Shown: positions 15,290 through 23,240 of the stretch, piece after piece
How positions within the stretch are numbered: position 1 is the first letter of the stretch
Layout: every line of letters starts with the position of its first letter
Assembly: GCF_037404875.1 (NCBI RefSeq)
Contig: NZ_JBBELO010000017.1
Location: 1-64,000 of the forward strand
From: Orlajensenia sp037404875
Lineage (GTDB): Bacteria > Actinomycetota > Actinomycetes > Actinomycetales > Microbacteriaceae
Reading direction: 5' to 3'
Length of the DNA stretch: 64,000 nucleotides
Program-made: the position numbers and the translations under genes
The notes under the pieces: model-generated
What the model was told of the DNA's origin: nothing
Seen by the model: the letters and a program-made list of their open reading frames with translations, nothing else
Databases searched by the model: none

Positions 15290-16390
15290 ATGAAGACTGC
15301 GGCCGAGCGCCTGCTGCCCCCGGATGAACCGGTGCAGCTCATCGAGGCCGCGGGCAGCCTTCGGGAGCACCCCGACGCGGAACTCCCGACCCGTGACGAC
15401 CTGCTGCGTGCCTACCGCGGGCTCGTTCTGGGACGCCGCGTCAACGACCAGTGCACCGCCCTGGTACGCCAGGGACGCCTTGCCGTCTACCCCTCCTCCC
15501 ATGGCCAGGAGGCCTGCCAGGTCGCCGCGGCACTGGCGCTCGAGGAGCGCGACTGGCTCTTCCCCACCTACCGCGACTGCGTGGCCATGATCGCCCGCGG
15601 TGTGCCGGCTGCGGAAGCGCTCGTGCTGCTGCGCGGCGAGTGGCACTCGGGCTACGACCCCAACGCCTACCGGGTCGGCCCGCAGACGACACCGCTCGCC
15701 ACCCAGCTGCTGCATGCCGTCGGGTTCGCTCACGCCGCCCGCCTGCGCGGCGAGGACACCGTGGCGCTCGCGCTGTGCGGTGACGGAGCGACGAGCGAAG
15801 GGGACTTCCACGAGGCGCTCAACATGGCGGCCGTGTTCCGCTCACCCGTCGTGTTCTTCGTGCAGAACAACGAGTTCGCCATCTCCGTGCCGCTCTCCCG
15901 CCAGAGCGCAGCCCCCTCCCTCGCCCACAAGGGCATCGGGTACGGCATCCCCGGTCGCCGGGTCGACGGCAACGATGCCGCCGCCGTGCTGGCCGTGCTG
16001 CGTGATGCCGTCGCACGAGCCCGTGCCGGGGAGGGTCCGACCCTCATCGAGGCGCACACCTACCGGATGCAGCCGCACACCAATGCCGACGACGACACCC
16101 GCTACCGTGACTCCGCAGCGGTGTCGGCATGGGCGGAGCGAGACCCGCTGACCCGGCTGCGCACCCACCTCCGCGCGGTCGGAGTACTCGACGACGACGA
16201 GGAGACCGCGATCTCGAGGCACGCCGAAGCGGTGGCCGCAGACCTGCGCGACGCCATGAACCGCGAGCCGCAGCCGGATGCCGACGAGTTGTTCGCGCAC
16301 GTGTTCGCGCAGCCGACCCCCCAGCTGCTCGAGCAGCGCGACCAGTTGCGGCGCGAACGGCTGCAGTCCCAACCGGAGGCGATCCGATGA
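15290..16390 (+). CDS. 2-oxoacid dehydrogenase E1 component, alpha subunit (branched-chain/pyruvate type)
   Basis: Thiamine-diphosphate-dependent E1 alpha subunit of 366 residues, normal for the family. The ThDP/Mg motif runs from GDGATSEGDFHEALNMAAVF to VQNNEFAIS, and the phosphorylation-loop region reads YRMQPHTNADDDTRYR. With the beta subunit it decarboxylates a 2-oxoacid and transfers the acyl group to the E2 lipoyl arm. Sequence type fits branched-chain or broad oxoacid dehydrogenases better than the homodimeric actinobacterial AceE. First gene of a run of five coupled genes; its stop overlaps the beta-subunit start (ATGA). The linked paa genes suggest an aromatic oxoacid such as phenylpyruvate as a possible substrate. 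Confidence 0.9.
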   Translation: MKTAAERLLPPDEPVQLIEAAGSLREHPDAELPTRDDLLRAYRGLVLGRRVNDQCTALVRQGRLAVYPSSHGQEACQVAAALALEERDWLFPTYRDCVAMIARGVPAAEALVLLRGEWHSGYDPNAYRVGPQTTPLATQLLHAVGFAHAARLRGEDTVALALCGDGATSEGDFHEALNMAAVFRSPVVFFVQNNEFAISVPLSRQSAAPSLAHKGIGYGIPGRRVDGNDAAAVLAVLRDAVARARAGEGPTLIEAHTYRMQPHTNADDDTRYRDSAAVSAWAERDPLTRLRTHLRAVGVLDDDEETAISRHAEAVAADLRDAMNREPQPDADELFAHVFAQPTPQLLEQRDQLRRERLQSQPEAIR

Positions 16391-17409
16391 GCGTTCTGGA
16401 GAGGGTGGCGACGCCCACGGCGGCCCGAGACGCGCGGACCCTGACGATGGCGGGAGCCGTGAACGCAGCCCTCGCCGACGCGATGGCGCAGGACGAACGC
16501 GTGCTGGTATTCGGTGAAGACGTCGGCGCCCTCGGCGGCGTGTTCCGGGTCACCGACGGCCTCACCGCGCGGTTCGGCGAGAACCGCTGCTTCGACACTC
16601 CGCTCGCGGAGTCGGGCATCGTCGGCATGGCGGTCGGCATGGCGATGAACGGCATGCGTCCAGTGGTCGAGATGCAGTTCGACGCCTTCGCCTACCCAGC
16701 CTTCGAGCAGGTCGTCAGCCACGTCGCGAAGATGGGCAACCGCACCCGCGGTGCAGTCCGGCTGCCCATGGTCATCCGCATTCCCTACGGCGGTGGCATC
16801 GGCGGGGTCGAGCACCACTGCGACTCGTCGGAGGCCTATTACGCCCATACGCCGGGCCTGACCGTGCTCTCGCCGGCGACGCCCCAGGATGCGTACTCGC
16901 TCCTGCGCGCGGCGATCGAGTACCCGGACCCGGTCGTGTTCCTGGAACCGAAGAAGCTGTACTGGTCGAAGGGCGAGGTCGACACGGCCCTCAGCACGCC
17001 GATCGGGTCGGCCCGCGTGGTGCGGGCCGGCACGGATGTGACGCTGCTCGCCTACGGACCCTCCGTCGGCGTGGCCCTGGGCGCGGCCGAGGCGGCGGGT
17101 GAGGACGGGCGCAGCGTCGAGGTGATCGACGTCCGCTCGCTCGTGCCGTTCGACGACGCCACCGTGACGGCGGCGGTGCGGCGCACCGGCCGGGCGGTCG
17201 TGATAGCGGAGGCACCGGGCTTCGCGAGCGTCGCGTCCGAGATCCAGGCACGCGTGTTCGAGCGCTGCTTCGAGTTCCTCGCCGCACCCGTGCGCCGGGT
17301 GACCGGCTTCGACACCCCGTTCGCCTCGCCCGCGTACGAGCACTGGTACCTGCCCGACGTCGACCGCGTGCTCGACGCCATCGACTCGCTGCACTGGGAG
17401 GACGATTGA
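16387..17409 (+). CDS. 2-oxoacid dehydrogenase E1 component, beta subunit
   Basis: E1 beta subunit of 340 residues. Conserved features are FGEDVGALGGVFRVTDGL, the substrate-channel segment FDTPLAESGIVGMAVGMA, a mid-protein MVIRIPYGGGIGGVEHHCDS, and the C-terminal ThDP-enzyme domain with VEVIDVRSLVPFDDATV and GFDTPFASPAYEHWYLPD. It pairs with the alpha subunit to form the decarboxylase. ATG 16387 overlaps the upstream stop by four bases; the first ~15 residues are a non-conserved extension. Its own TGA overlaps the E2 start by four bases. Confidence 0.92.
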   Translation: MSVLERVATPTAARDARTLTMAGAVNAALADAMAQDERVLVFGEDVGALGGVFRVTDGLTARFGENRCFDTPLAESGIVGMAVGMAMNGMRPVVEMQFDAFAYPAFEQVVSHVAKMGNRTRGAVRLPMVIRIPYGGGIGGVEHHCDSSEAYYAHTPGLTVLSPATPQDAYSLLRAAIEYPDPVVFLEPKKLYWSKGEVDTALSTPIGSARVVRAGTDVTLLAYGPSVGVALGAAEAAGEDGRSVEVIDVRSLVPFDDATVTAAVRRTGRAVVIAEAPGFASVASEIQARVFERCFEFLAAPVRRVTGFDTPFASPAYEHWYLPDVDRVLDAIDSLHWEDD

Positions 17410-18743
17410 GCACGCCGGCGGCGACGACGCGGGCGTTCCTGCTGCCCGATCTCGGAGAGGGCCTTACCGAGGCCGGACTGGTCGGCTGGCTCGTGGCCGT
17501 CGGCGAGAGCATCCGCGTCGACCAGCCGATCGCCGAGGTCGAGACGGCCAAAAGCATCGTGGAACTGCCCTCGCCCTTCGCCGGGCGGGTCATCGCGCTG
17601 CACGGCTCGCCGGGCGACACTCTCGCGGTGGGTTCCCCCGTGCTCGAGGTCGCCGCCGACGACGCGGCCGAGGACGTCTCCGAGAAGGAGGCGTACCGGC
17701 AGGAGGAGCGCGCGGGATCGGGCAACGTGCTCATCGGCTACGGCACGAGCGAGGCAGCCGGCCCGACCCGTCGTCGCCCGCGCAACAATCCCCTGGAGCG
17801 CGCTGCCGCCGCTACGCCTGCTGCCGCCGCGCTTGGTGTTGGGGCGACGCGGAGCGATGGCCCCGTCGCGGTGCGCTCGCCGATCGTGCGCCGGCTGGCC
17901 CGCGACCTCGGCGTCGACCTGCGCAGCGTGACGCCGACCGGGGCCGACGGCGCCGTCATCCGGTCGGACGTGCTGAGTGCAGCCGTTAATGGATCGCTCG
18001 CGGCACGCGCCGGGGCGGGGACCGACGGCGACCGTGCGGGCGAGAACCTCGCCGTTCTCGCCGAGGAGCCGCTCTCCATGCTGCGCCGGGCGGTGAGCCA
18101 GAAGCTCGGGCGCAGCCATGCGGAGATTCCCGACGCCACCGTCTGGGTCGACGTGGATGCGACCCGGCTCTGGGAGCTGCGCGCGGCGATGAGCGCGTCC
18201 GGCATCACGGCCCCATCGCTCACCGCGTTCCTCGCGCGCTTCGCGCTGCTCGCCCTCGAGGACTACCCGCTGCTGGCGGCTCGCCTGAACCAGGACGCCA
18301 CCACAACCATCCGATTCGAGGGCGTGAACCTCGGCGTCGCGGTCGATACCGACCGGGGCCTGCTCGTGCCCGTCGTCCCGCACGCCGACCGTCTCCGCCT
18401 CGCCGACCTGCACGAAGCGCTCAACGAGGTCGCGAGTGCTGCGCGCAGCGGCTCGTTGCCGGCCGGCAGGCTCGGCGGTTCGACGTTCACCCTGAACAAC
18501 TACGGGCCGCTCGGAGTCGACGGCTCCTCGGCGATCATCAATCACCCCGAGGTCGCCATCCTCGGAATCGGGCGCATACTCGAGCGTCCCTGGGTCGTGG
18601 ACGGTGCCATCGTGCCCCGGCGGATCGCCCAGCTCTCCCTCGTCTTCGACCACCGCATCTGCGACGGCGGTTACGCAGCCGGATTCCTGCGCCGAGTCGT
18701 CGACGCGATCGAACAACCGCTCTCGGTCTATGGCCGCATCTGA
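17406..18743 (+). CDS. Dihydrolipoamide acyltransferase (E2) of a 2-oxoacid dehydrogenase
   Basis: E2 core subunit of 445 residues. Domains in order: one lipoyl domain (about 10-85) with the lipoylated Lys in EVETAKSIVELPSPF; a Pro/Ala/Arg-rich linker; a peripheral-subunit-binding domain (about 157-195) starting RSPIVRRLARDLGVDL; and the acyltransferase domain (about 225-445) ending with the catalytic motif DHRICDGGYAAGF. TTG at 17406 is taken as the start because it overlaps the E1 beta stop (TTGA) and precedes the lipoyl domain directly. The E3 dihydrolipoamide dehydrogenase is not nearby and is probably shared with other complexes. The 3' end overlaps the next gene by 14 bases. Confidence 0.92.
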   Translation: MSTPAATTRAFLLPDLGEGLTEAGLVGWLVAVGESIRVDQPIAEVETAKSIVELPSPFAGRVIALHGSPGDTLAVGSPVLEVAADDAAEDVSEKEAYRQEERAGSGNVLIGYGTSEAAGPTRRRPRNNPLERAAAATPAAAALGVGATRSDGPVAVRSPIVRRLARDLGVDLRSVTPTGADGAVIRSDVLSAAVNGSLAARAGAGTDGDRAGENLAVLAEEPLSMLRRAVSQKLGRSHAEIPDATVWVDVDATRLWELRAAMSASGITAPSLTAFLARFALLALEDYPLLAARLNQDATTTIRFEGVNLGVAVDTDRGLLVPVVPHADRLRLADLHEALNEVASAARSGSLPAGRLGGSTFTLNNYGPLGVDGSSAIINHPEVAILGIGRILERPWVVDGAIVPRRIAQLSLVFDHRICDGGYAAGFLRRVVDAIEQPLSVYGRI

Positions 18744-19662
18744 GGCGCGCGCATCCGAGGCGCGCGCATCCGAGGCGCGCGCATCCGAGGCGCGCGCGTC
18801 CGAGCAGGCACCCCCGGCCGCCCTGCCGAGGAGCGTCGGCGTGCTCGGCGGTGGACGCATGGGCGCCGGGATCGCCCACGCCTTCGTCGTCTCCGGCTGC
18901 CGAGTGAGCATCGTGGAGCGCGATGCGGACGCGGTGGACGGCGCCTCCCTCCGCGTACGCGCGTCGCTCGAAGCGAGCGTGGCACGAGGCCACGACCCGC
19001 ACGGCTTCGGTGCCTTCACCGTGTCGACGGACCCCGCCTCACTCGCCGACTCTGAGCTCGTCGTCGAGGCGGTACCCGAGCAGTTCGCACTCAAGGCCGC
19101 GGCGCTGCGGCGCGTCGAGGCGGTCCTCAGCGACACGGCCGCCCTCGCGAGCAACACCTCGTCCCTCTCGATCGACGCCCTGGGCGCGGAACTCGAACGC
19201 CCGCAGCGGTTCCTCGGCCTGCACTTCTTCAACCCCGTGCCCGCGTCCGAACTCGTGGAGATCGTGCTCGGCACGGCGACGGATGCGGCTCTCACGCAGG
19301 CGGCGCTCGGCTGGGTCGAGGCCATCGGCAAGACCGCGGTGACGGTGCACGATTCGCCGGGGTTCGCCTCCTCCCGCCTCGGTGTCGCCCTCGGACTCGA
19401 GGCGATCCGCATGCTCGAGGACGGCGTCGCCTCGGCTGACGACATCGACGCGGCGATGGTGCTCGGCTACGGCCATCCCGTCGGACCGCTGCGACTGACC
19501 GACATCGTTGGGCTCGACGTACGGCTCGGCATCGCCGAGTACCTCCACGAGCAGCTCGGCGACCGCTTCGAACCCCCTGCCCTCCTGCGCCGTCTCGTCG
19601 CCGAGGGCCGGCTCGGCCGTAAGAGCGGCCATGGCTTCTACATCTGGAGTGAGCAACGATAA
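18730..19662 (+). CDS. paaH: 3-hydroxyacyl-CoA dehydrogenase (PaaH-type), with repetitive N-terminus
   Basis: NAD-dependent 3-hydroxyacyl-CoA dehydrogenase of 310 residues. The Rossmann loop GVLGGGRMGAGIAHAF begins at about residue 38, the catalytic His lies in LGLHFFNPVP, and the C-terminal helical domain contains GHPVGPLRLTDIVGLD and GRKSGHGFYIW. Its position between E2 and paaZ argues for oxidation of 3-hydroxyadipyl-CoA in phenylacetate breakdown, hence PaaH; general beta-oxidation is the alternative. The N-terminus is odd: four and a half in-frame 15-base repeats give a repeated Ala-Ser-Glu-Ala-Arg sequence before the fold starts. ATG 18730 overlaps the E2 coding end by 14 bases. Confidence 0.85.
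   Translation: MAASEARASEARASEARASEARASEQAPPAALPRSVGVLGGGRMGAGIAHAFVVSGCRVSIVERDADAVDGASLRVRASLEASVARGHDPHGFGAFTVSTDPASLADSELVVEAVPEQFALKAAALRRVEAVLSDTAALASNTSSLSIDALGAELERPQRFLGLHFFNPVPASELVEIVLGTATDAALTQAALGWVEAIGKTAVTVHDSPGFASSRLGVALGLEAIRMLEDGVASADDIDAAMVLGYGHPVGPLRLTDIVGLDVRLGIAEYLHEQLGDRFEPPALLRRLVAEGRLGRKSGHGFYIWSEQR
18736..18804 (+). repeat. 15-base tandem repeat inside the paaH start region
   Basis: Four consecutive copies of GCATCYGAGGCGCGC start at 18736, 18751, 18766 and 18781, and a fifth partial, slightly changed copy runs to 18804. The unit is a multiple of three, so copy-number change keeps the dehydrogenase frame. The first copy overlaps the last codons of the E2 gene, so changes in the first unit could also touch the E2 C-terminus. 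Confidence 0.9.
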
Positions 19663-21704
19663 CCGACCTGCTGCCCAGCTTCGTCAACGGATCCTGGTGG
19701 ACTCCCGGCTCGGATGCCGGGGCCGTCACGGTGCGCGACGCGTCGACGGGCGAACCGATCGCACGCGTGTCGACGAGCGGCCTCGACCTCGACGCCGCCC
19801 TGGAGTACGCGCGTACCGCCGGCCAGGCATCGCTTGGCCGACTCACCTTCCACCAGCGCGCGCTGCTGCTGAAGCGTTTCGCGCTCGCCCTGACCGAGCG
19901 GAAGTCCGAGCTGTACGAACTCTCGGCCCGGACCGGGGCGACCGCTGCGGACTCCTGGGTCGACATCGACGGCGGCATCGGGGTGCTGTTCAGCTATTCG
20001 TCCAAGGGCCGACGGGAGCTGCCCAACAGCATGGTCTACGTCGACGGCGGGGTCGAGGTGCTCTCGAAGGACGGTTCCTTCCTCGGGCGCCACATCTGCA
20101 CCCGGCTGCCGGGGGTTGCGGTGCAGGTCAACGCCTTCAACTTCCCGGTGTGGGGCGCCCTCGAGAAGTTCGCCCCGGCGTTCCTCGCTGGCATGCCCAC
20201 GCTCGTCAAGCCAGCGACCCCGACGGGTTACCTCACCGAGGCGTTCGTGCGCATCCTCACCGAGTCGGGGCTGCTGCCCGACGGGGTACTGCAGCTGGTG
20301 AGCGGCTCGGTACCAGACCTGCTCGACCACCTGCGCCTCGGCGACCTCGTCGCCTTCACGGGGAGTGCCTCGACCGCGGATCGGCTGCGCAGCCACGCGT
20401 CCGTGCAGACGGGCGGAGTGCGATTCACGACCGAGACCGACTCCATCAACGCGTCGGTGCTCGGAACGGATGCCACGCGCGGCACCCCCGAGTTCGATGC
20501 CTACGTTCGCCAGCTCGTGACCGAGATGACGTCGAAGGCCGGCCAGAAGTGCACGGCCATCCGGCGGGCCGTGGTGCCCGCGGCATCCGTCGACGACGTC
20601 ATCGAGGCCGTACGCCGACGGATCGCGGAACGCGTCGTGCTCGGGGATCCCAGGCAGGAGGGCACGACGATGGGCCCGCTGGCCAGCCTCGAGCAGCGCG
20701 TGGAGGTGCTGCGCCAGGTCGAGCGGCTGCAGGCGGCCGGCGGGCGCGTCGTCGCGGGATCGACGGATGCCCCGGAGGGCATGAATGCGGACGGCGCGTT
20801 CGTGCGTCCGCTGCTGCTGCGCTTCGATGACGCGAGTGCACCGGCCCTGAACGAGGTCGAGGCGTTCGGACCGGTCGCGAGCATCGTGGGATACGACTCC
20901 CTGGCCGATGCCGCGGCCATCGTCGCACGCGGAGGTGGCTCACTCGTCACGAGCATCGCAACGCATGACCCGCAGGTCGCCATCGAGCTCTCGGGAAGGA
21001 TCGCCGCCTTCAACGGCCGGGTGCTGTTCCTGGACCGCGACGATGCCCGCAGCTCGACCGGCCACGGATCGCCTCTGCCGCAGCTCGTTCACGGCGGGCC
21101 CGGGCGCGCCGGCGGCGGCGAGGAACTCGGCGGCATAAGGGCCGTGCTGCACCACATGCAGCGCACGGCCGTTCAGGGCTCCCCCGAGATGCTCACGGCC
21201 GTCACCGGAATCTGGCACCCCGGCGCGGTCTCTCGCTCCGACGGCGAGCATCCGTTCCGCAAGAGCCTGGCCGAACTGCGCATCGGCGACCAGGTGGTTT
21301 CCGGCGAGCGCGAGGTGACCCTCGACGACATCGAGACCTTCGCGAGGTTCACCGGCGACACCTTCTACGCGCACATGGACGAGAGCGCCGCCGCAGCGAA
21401 CCCCTTCTTCCCGGGACGGGTGGCACACGGCTACCTGCTGGTCTCGTGGGCGGCCGGCCTGTTCGTCGATCCGGATCCTGGCCCGGTTTTGGCCAATTAC
21501 GGCCTCGAGAACCTGCGATTCGTCACCCCGGTCTCGCCGGGCGACCGCATCCGGGTCGAGTTGACGGCCAAGCAGATCACGCCGCGCGAGACGGATGAGT
21601 ACGGCGAGGTGTGCTGGGACGCCGTGCTGCGCAACCAGCGCGACGAACTCGTCGCCCAGTACGACGTGCTCACCCTCGTCGCCAAGGAACGGGTCGCCGC
21701 CTGA
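19659..21704 (+). CDS. paaZ: PaaZ: oxepin-CoA hydrolase / 3-oxo-5,6-dehydrosuberyl-CoA semialdehyde dehydrogenase
   Basis: Bifunctional ring-opening enzyme of phenylacetate catabolism, about 681 residues. The N-terminal aldehyde dehydrogenase domain (to ~525) has the catalytic Cys in SKAGQKCTAIRR and an active-site Glu in FTTETDSINAS. The C-terminal MaoC-like hotdog domain (~535-675) has FARFTGDTFYAHMD and PFFPGRVAHGYLLVSWAAG. It hydrolyses oxepin-CoA and oxidises the resulting aldehyde. The start is unusual: the conserved segment LLPSFVNGSWWTPGSDAG lies upstream of the first canonical in-frame start, GTG 19731. The only plausible start before it is ATA 19659, which has GGAG nine bases upstream and overlaps the paaH stop. 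GTG 19731 is the conservative alternative. Confidence 0.9.
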   Translation: MTDLLPSFVNGSWWTPGSDAGAVTVRDASTGEPIARVSTSGLDLDAALEYARTAGQASLGRLTFHQRALLLKRFALALTERKSELYELSARTGATAADSWVDIDGGIGVLFSYSSKGRRELPNSMVYVDGGVEVLSKDGSFLGRHICTRLPGVAVQVNAFNFPVWGALEKFAPAFLAGMPTLVKPATPTGYLTEAFVRILTESGLLPDGVLQLVSGSVPDLLDHLRLGDLVAFTGSASTADRLRSHASVQTGGVRFTTETDSINASVLGTDATRGTPEFDAYVRQLVTEMTSKAGQKCTAIRRAVVPAASVDDVIEAVRRRIAERVVLGDPRQEGTTMGPLASLEQRVEVLRQVERLQAAGGRVVAGSTDAPEGMNADGAFVRPLLLRFDDASAPALNEVEAFGPVASIVGYDSLADAAAIVARGGGSLVTSIATHDPQVAIELSGRIAAFNGRVLFLDRDDARSSTGHGSPLPQLVHGGPGRAGGGEELGGIRAVLHHMQRTAVQGSPEMLTAVTGIWHPGAVSRSDGEHPFRKSLAELRIGDQVVSGEREVTLDDIETFARFTGDTFYAHMDESAAAANPFFPGRVAHGYLLVSWAAGLFVDPDPGPVLANYGLENLRFVTPVSPGDRIRVELTAKQITPRETDEYGEVCWDAVLRNQRDELVAQYDVLTLVAKERVAA

Positions 21705-21767
21705 ACTCAGCCGGCGGAGCAGGCGCGCACTGGCGCGCAGGCTCGCACAGTGCGTGCGGCGCGCAGG

Positions 21768-22361
21768 TCAGCGGCGACGCAGTCCGTCGAGCGCGACCGT
21801 CAGCACATCGTCGGCGAGGCGGTCCGCATCCTCGGCGCCGCCGGGGCGATACCACTCGACGATCGAGTTGATCATTCCGAACAGCAGTCGCTCGGCCACA
21901 CGCGGATCGATGTCGGCACGCAGGGCTCCCTCATCGCGCGCCTCGAGCACGAGTTGCGTGACGGCGCGGTCGAAGCCGCGTCGGCGCTCGAGGGCACGAC
22001 GTTCGACCTCGGTGTTGCCGCGCACCCGGAGCAGCAGGGTCACGTACGCCAGCTTGCTCGCGAGCACGATCACCGCACCGTGAAGCACCGAGGCGAGCCG
22101 ATCGATGGCGCTGCCGGCCTGCGCGGCGGCGAGCACTCCCTCGAGGCCGTCGAGCGCTTCGCTCAGCGCGCGGTCGAGCATCTGCTCCTTGGACGCGAAG
22201 TGGTGGTAGATCGCGGACTTCGAGATTCCGAGGCGTTCGGCGAGAACGCTGATCGAGGTGGCGTCGTACCCGTGCTCGATGAAGAGAGCCACCGCCACGG
22301 CGAGCACGCCGTCGCGGTCGTAGCCGGGACGGCCGCGTCGTGACTCTGCGACCTCTGCCAT
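21768..22361 (-). CDS. paaR: TetR-family regulator of phenylacetate degradation (PaaR)
   Basis: TetR-type regulator of 197 residues. The N-terminal helix-turn-helix region (about 10-60) contains RGRPGYDRDGVLAVAVALF and ISVLAERLGISKSAIYHHF; the rest is a helical ligand-binding domain. It lies between paaZ and paaABCDE. A good match to the PaaR operator described for corynebacteria precedes paaA, and a weaker version lies just upstream of this gene, which suggests autoregulation. The expected effector is phenylacetyl-CoA, by analogy with the family. ATG 22361 is chosen because the upstream extension has no conserved features. Confidence 0.88.
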   Translation of the reverse strand: MAEVAESRRGRPGYDRDGVLAVAVALFIEHGYDATSISVLAERLGISKSAIYHHFASKEQMLDRALSEALDGLEGVLAAAQAGSAIDRLASVLHGAVIVLASKLAYVTLLLRVRGNTEVERRALERRRGFDRAVTQLVLEARDEGALRADIDPRVAERLLFGMINSIVEWYRPGGAEDADRLADDVLTVALDGLRRR

Positions 22362-22382
22362 GGTGCGACCAGTCTGGCATGA

Positions 22383-22404
22383 GCCGAACGAGCGCTCGGT
22401 CAGC
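22383..22404 (-). promoter_or_regulatory. Weak PaaR operator upstream of paaR
   Basis: The 22-base stretch contains a CGnnCGGTnAG half that fits the PaaR-type operator, with about four deviations from the full dyad, all but one in its outer arms. It starts 22 bases before the paaR start codon and 43 before the divergent Nudix gene. It may allow weak autorepression. It is less convincing than the site at 23181. Confidence 0.45.
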
Positions 22405-22446
22405 GGCCGACGGGATTCGCGAGCGGCACGGGCGTAGTGTCGAGGA

Positions 22447-23166
22447 ATGATCTCGGGCGATCCGCCATCCCCTCGCGGGTTGCTGCCCGCTCGCGAGCAA
22501 CTGCGCAGGCTCGTGGGCGATCCCCGCGGTGCGCGCCTGGTCTCGACGACTGGATGGCCCGAGGCGGAGGGCGAGAGCCGGGCCGCGGCCGTGCTCATGC
22601 TGTTCGGAATGCTCGACGCCCGCTCCAGCGACCATCGCGCGCACGAGGGAGCCGTCTCGCGGGACCTCGACGTGCTGCTGCTGCGCCGGGCCGCGACCCT
22701 GCGGTCGCACGCCGGCCAGGTCGCCTTCCCCGGCGGCCGCATCGATCCCGGGGATGCGGGACCGGTCGAGGCCGCGCTGCGTGAGGCGCACGAGGAGACG
22801 GGGCTTGATCCCGACGGCGTCGAGGTGCTGGGTGCGCTGGAGGACATCCCGCTCCCCTACTCGGCACATCTCGTGACGCCCGTTCTCGGATGGTGGACGC
22901 GACCGTCGAGCGTGCGGGTGGTCGACGTCGCCGAATCCGCCTTCGTGTTCCGCGTGCCCGTGGCCGACCTGCTCGATCCCGCATCGCGGTACACCTCCGT
23001 CGTCGAGCGCGACGGTCGCACACGAACGGGGCCGGCCTTCCTCGTGCACGCGGAGGGCGTCGAGCACCTCGTCTGGGGCTTCACCGCCTTCCTGCTCGAC
23101 GGGCTCTTCGACGCCCTGGGCTGGACCGAGGCCTGGGACGGGGAGCGCACACTCGTGGTGACCTGA
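22447..23166 (+). CDS. Nudix hydrolase, CoA pyrophosphatase type
   Basis: Nudix enzyme of 239 residues. The catalytic box is intact: FPGGRIDPGDAGPVEAALRE followed by AHEETGLD. Just before it is the segment LRSHAGQVAFPGG, typical of the CoA-pyrophosphatase subfamily (NudL/PCD1), which hydrolyses CoA and acyl-CoA to 3',5'-ADP and 4'-phosphopantetheine derivatives. The position between paaR and paaA makes removal of dead-end or toxic acyl-CoAs during phenylacetate catabolism an attractive guess. ATG 22447 is the first in-frame start. The gene ends 14 bases before the PaaR operator of paaA. Confidence 0.88.
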   Translation: MISGDPPSPRGLLPAREQLRRLVGDPRGARLVSTTGWPEAEGESRAAAVLMLFGMLDARSSDHRAHEGAVSRDLDVLLLRRAATLRSHAGQVAFPGGRIDPGDAGPVEAALREAHEETGLDPDGVEVLGALEDIPLPYSAHLVTPVLGWWTRPSSVRVVDVAESAFVFRVPVADLLDPASRYTSVVERDGRTRTGPAFLVHAEGVEHLVWGFTAFLLDGLFDALGWTEAWDGERTLVVT

Positions 23167-23180
23167 GCATCCGACTTCGT

Positions 23181-23202
23181 ACTGACCGAACGATCGGTTA
23201 GT
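23181..23202 (+). promoter_or_regulatory. PaaR operator overlapping the paaABCDE promoter
   Basis: A 22-base near-perfect dyad that fits, at every fixed position, the pattern I recall for PaaR in corynebacteria: ACT-n-ACCG-nn-CG-nn-CGGT-n-AGT. Its right end overlaps a likely -10 hexamer TAGTAT at 23199-23204, so a bound repressor would block RNA polymerase. It lies 38 bases before the paaA start codon. Confidence 0.85.
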
Positions 23203-23240
23203 ATATGGGTACCGAGTGTCCAGGTGTCCAGGAGTCGATG

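Noticed and set aside
17052..19445. 797-codon open frame on the minus strand across the E1 beta, E2 and paaH genes
   Set aside because: Lies opposite three well-supported enzyme genes; translation has no family features and reflects high third-position GC.
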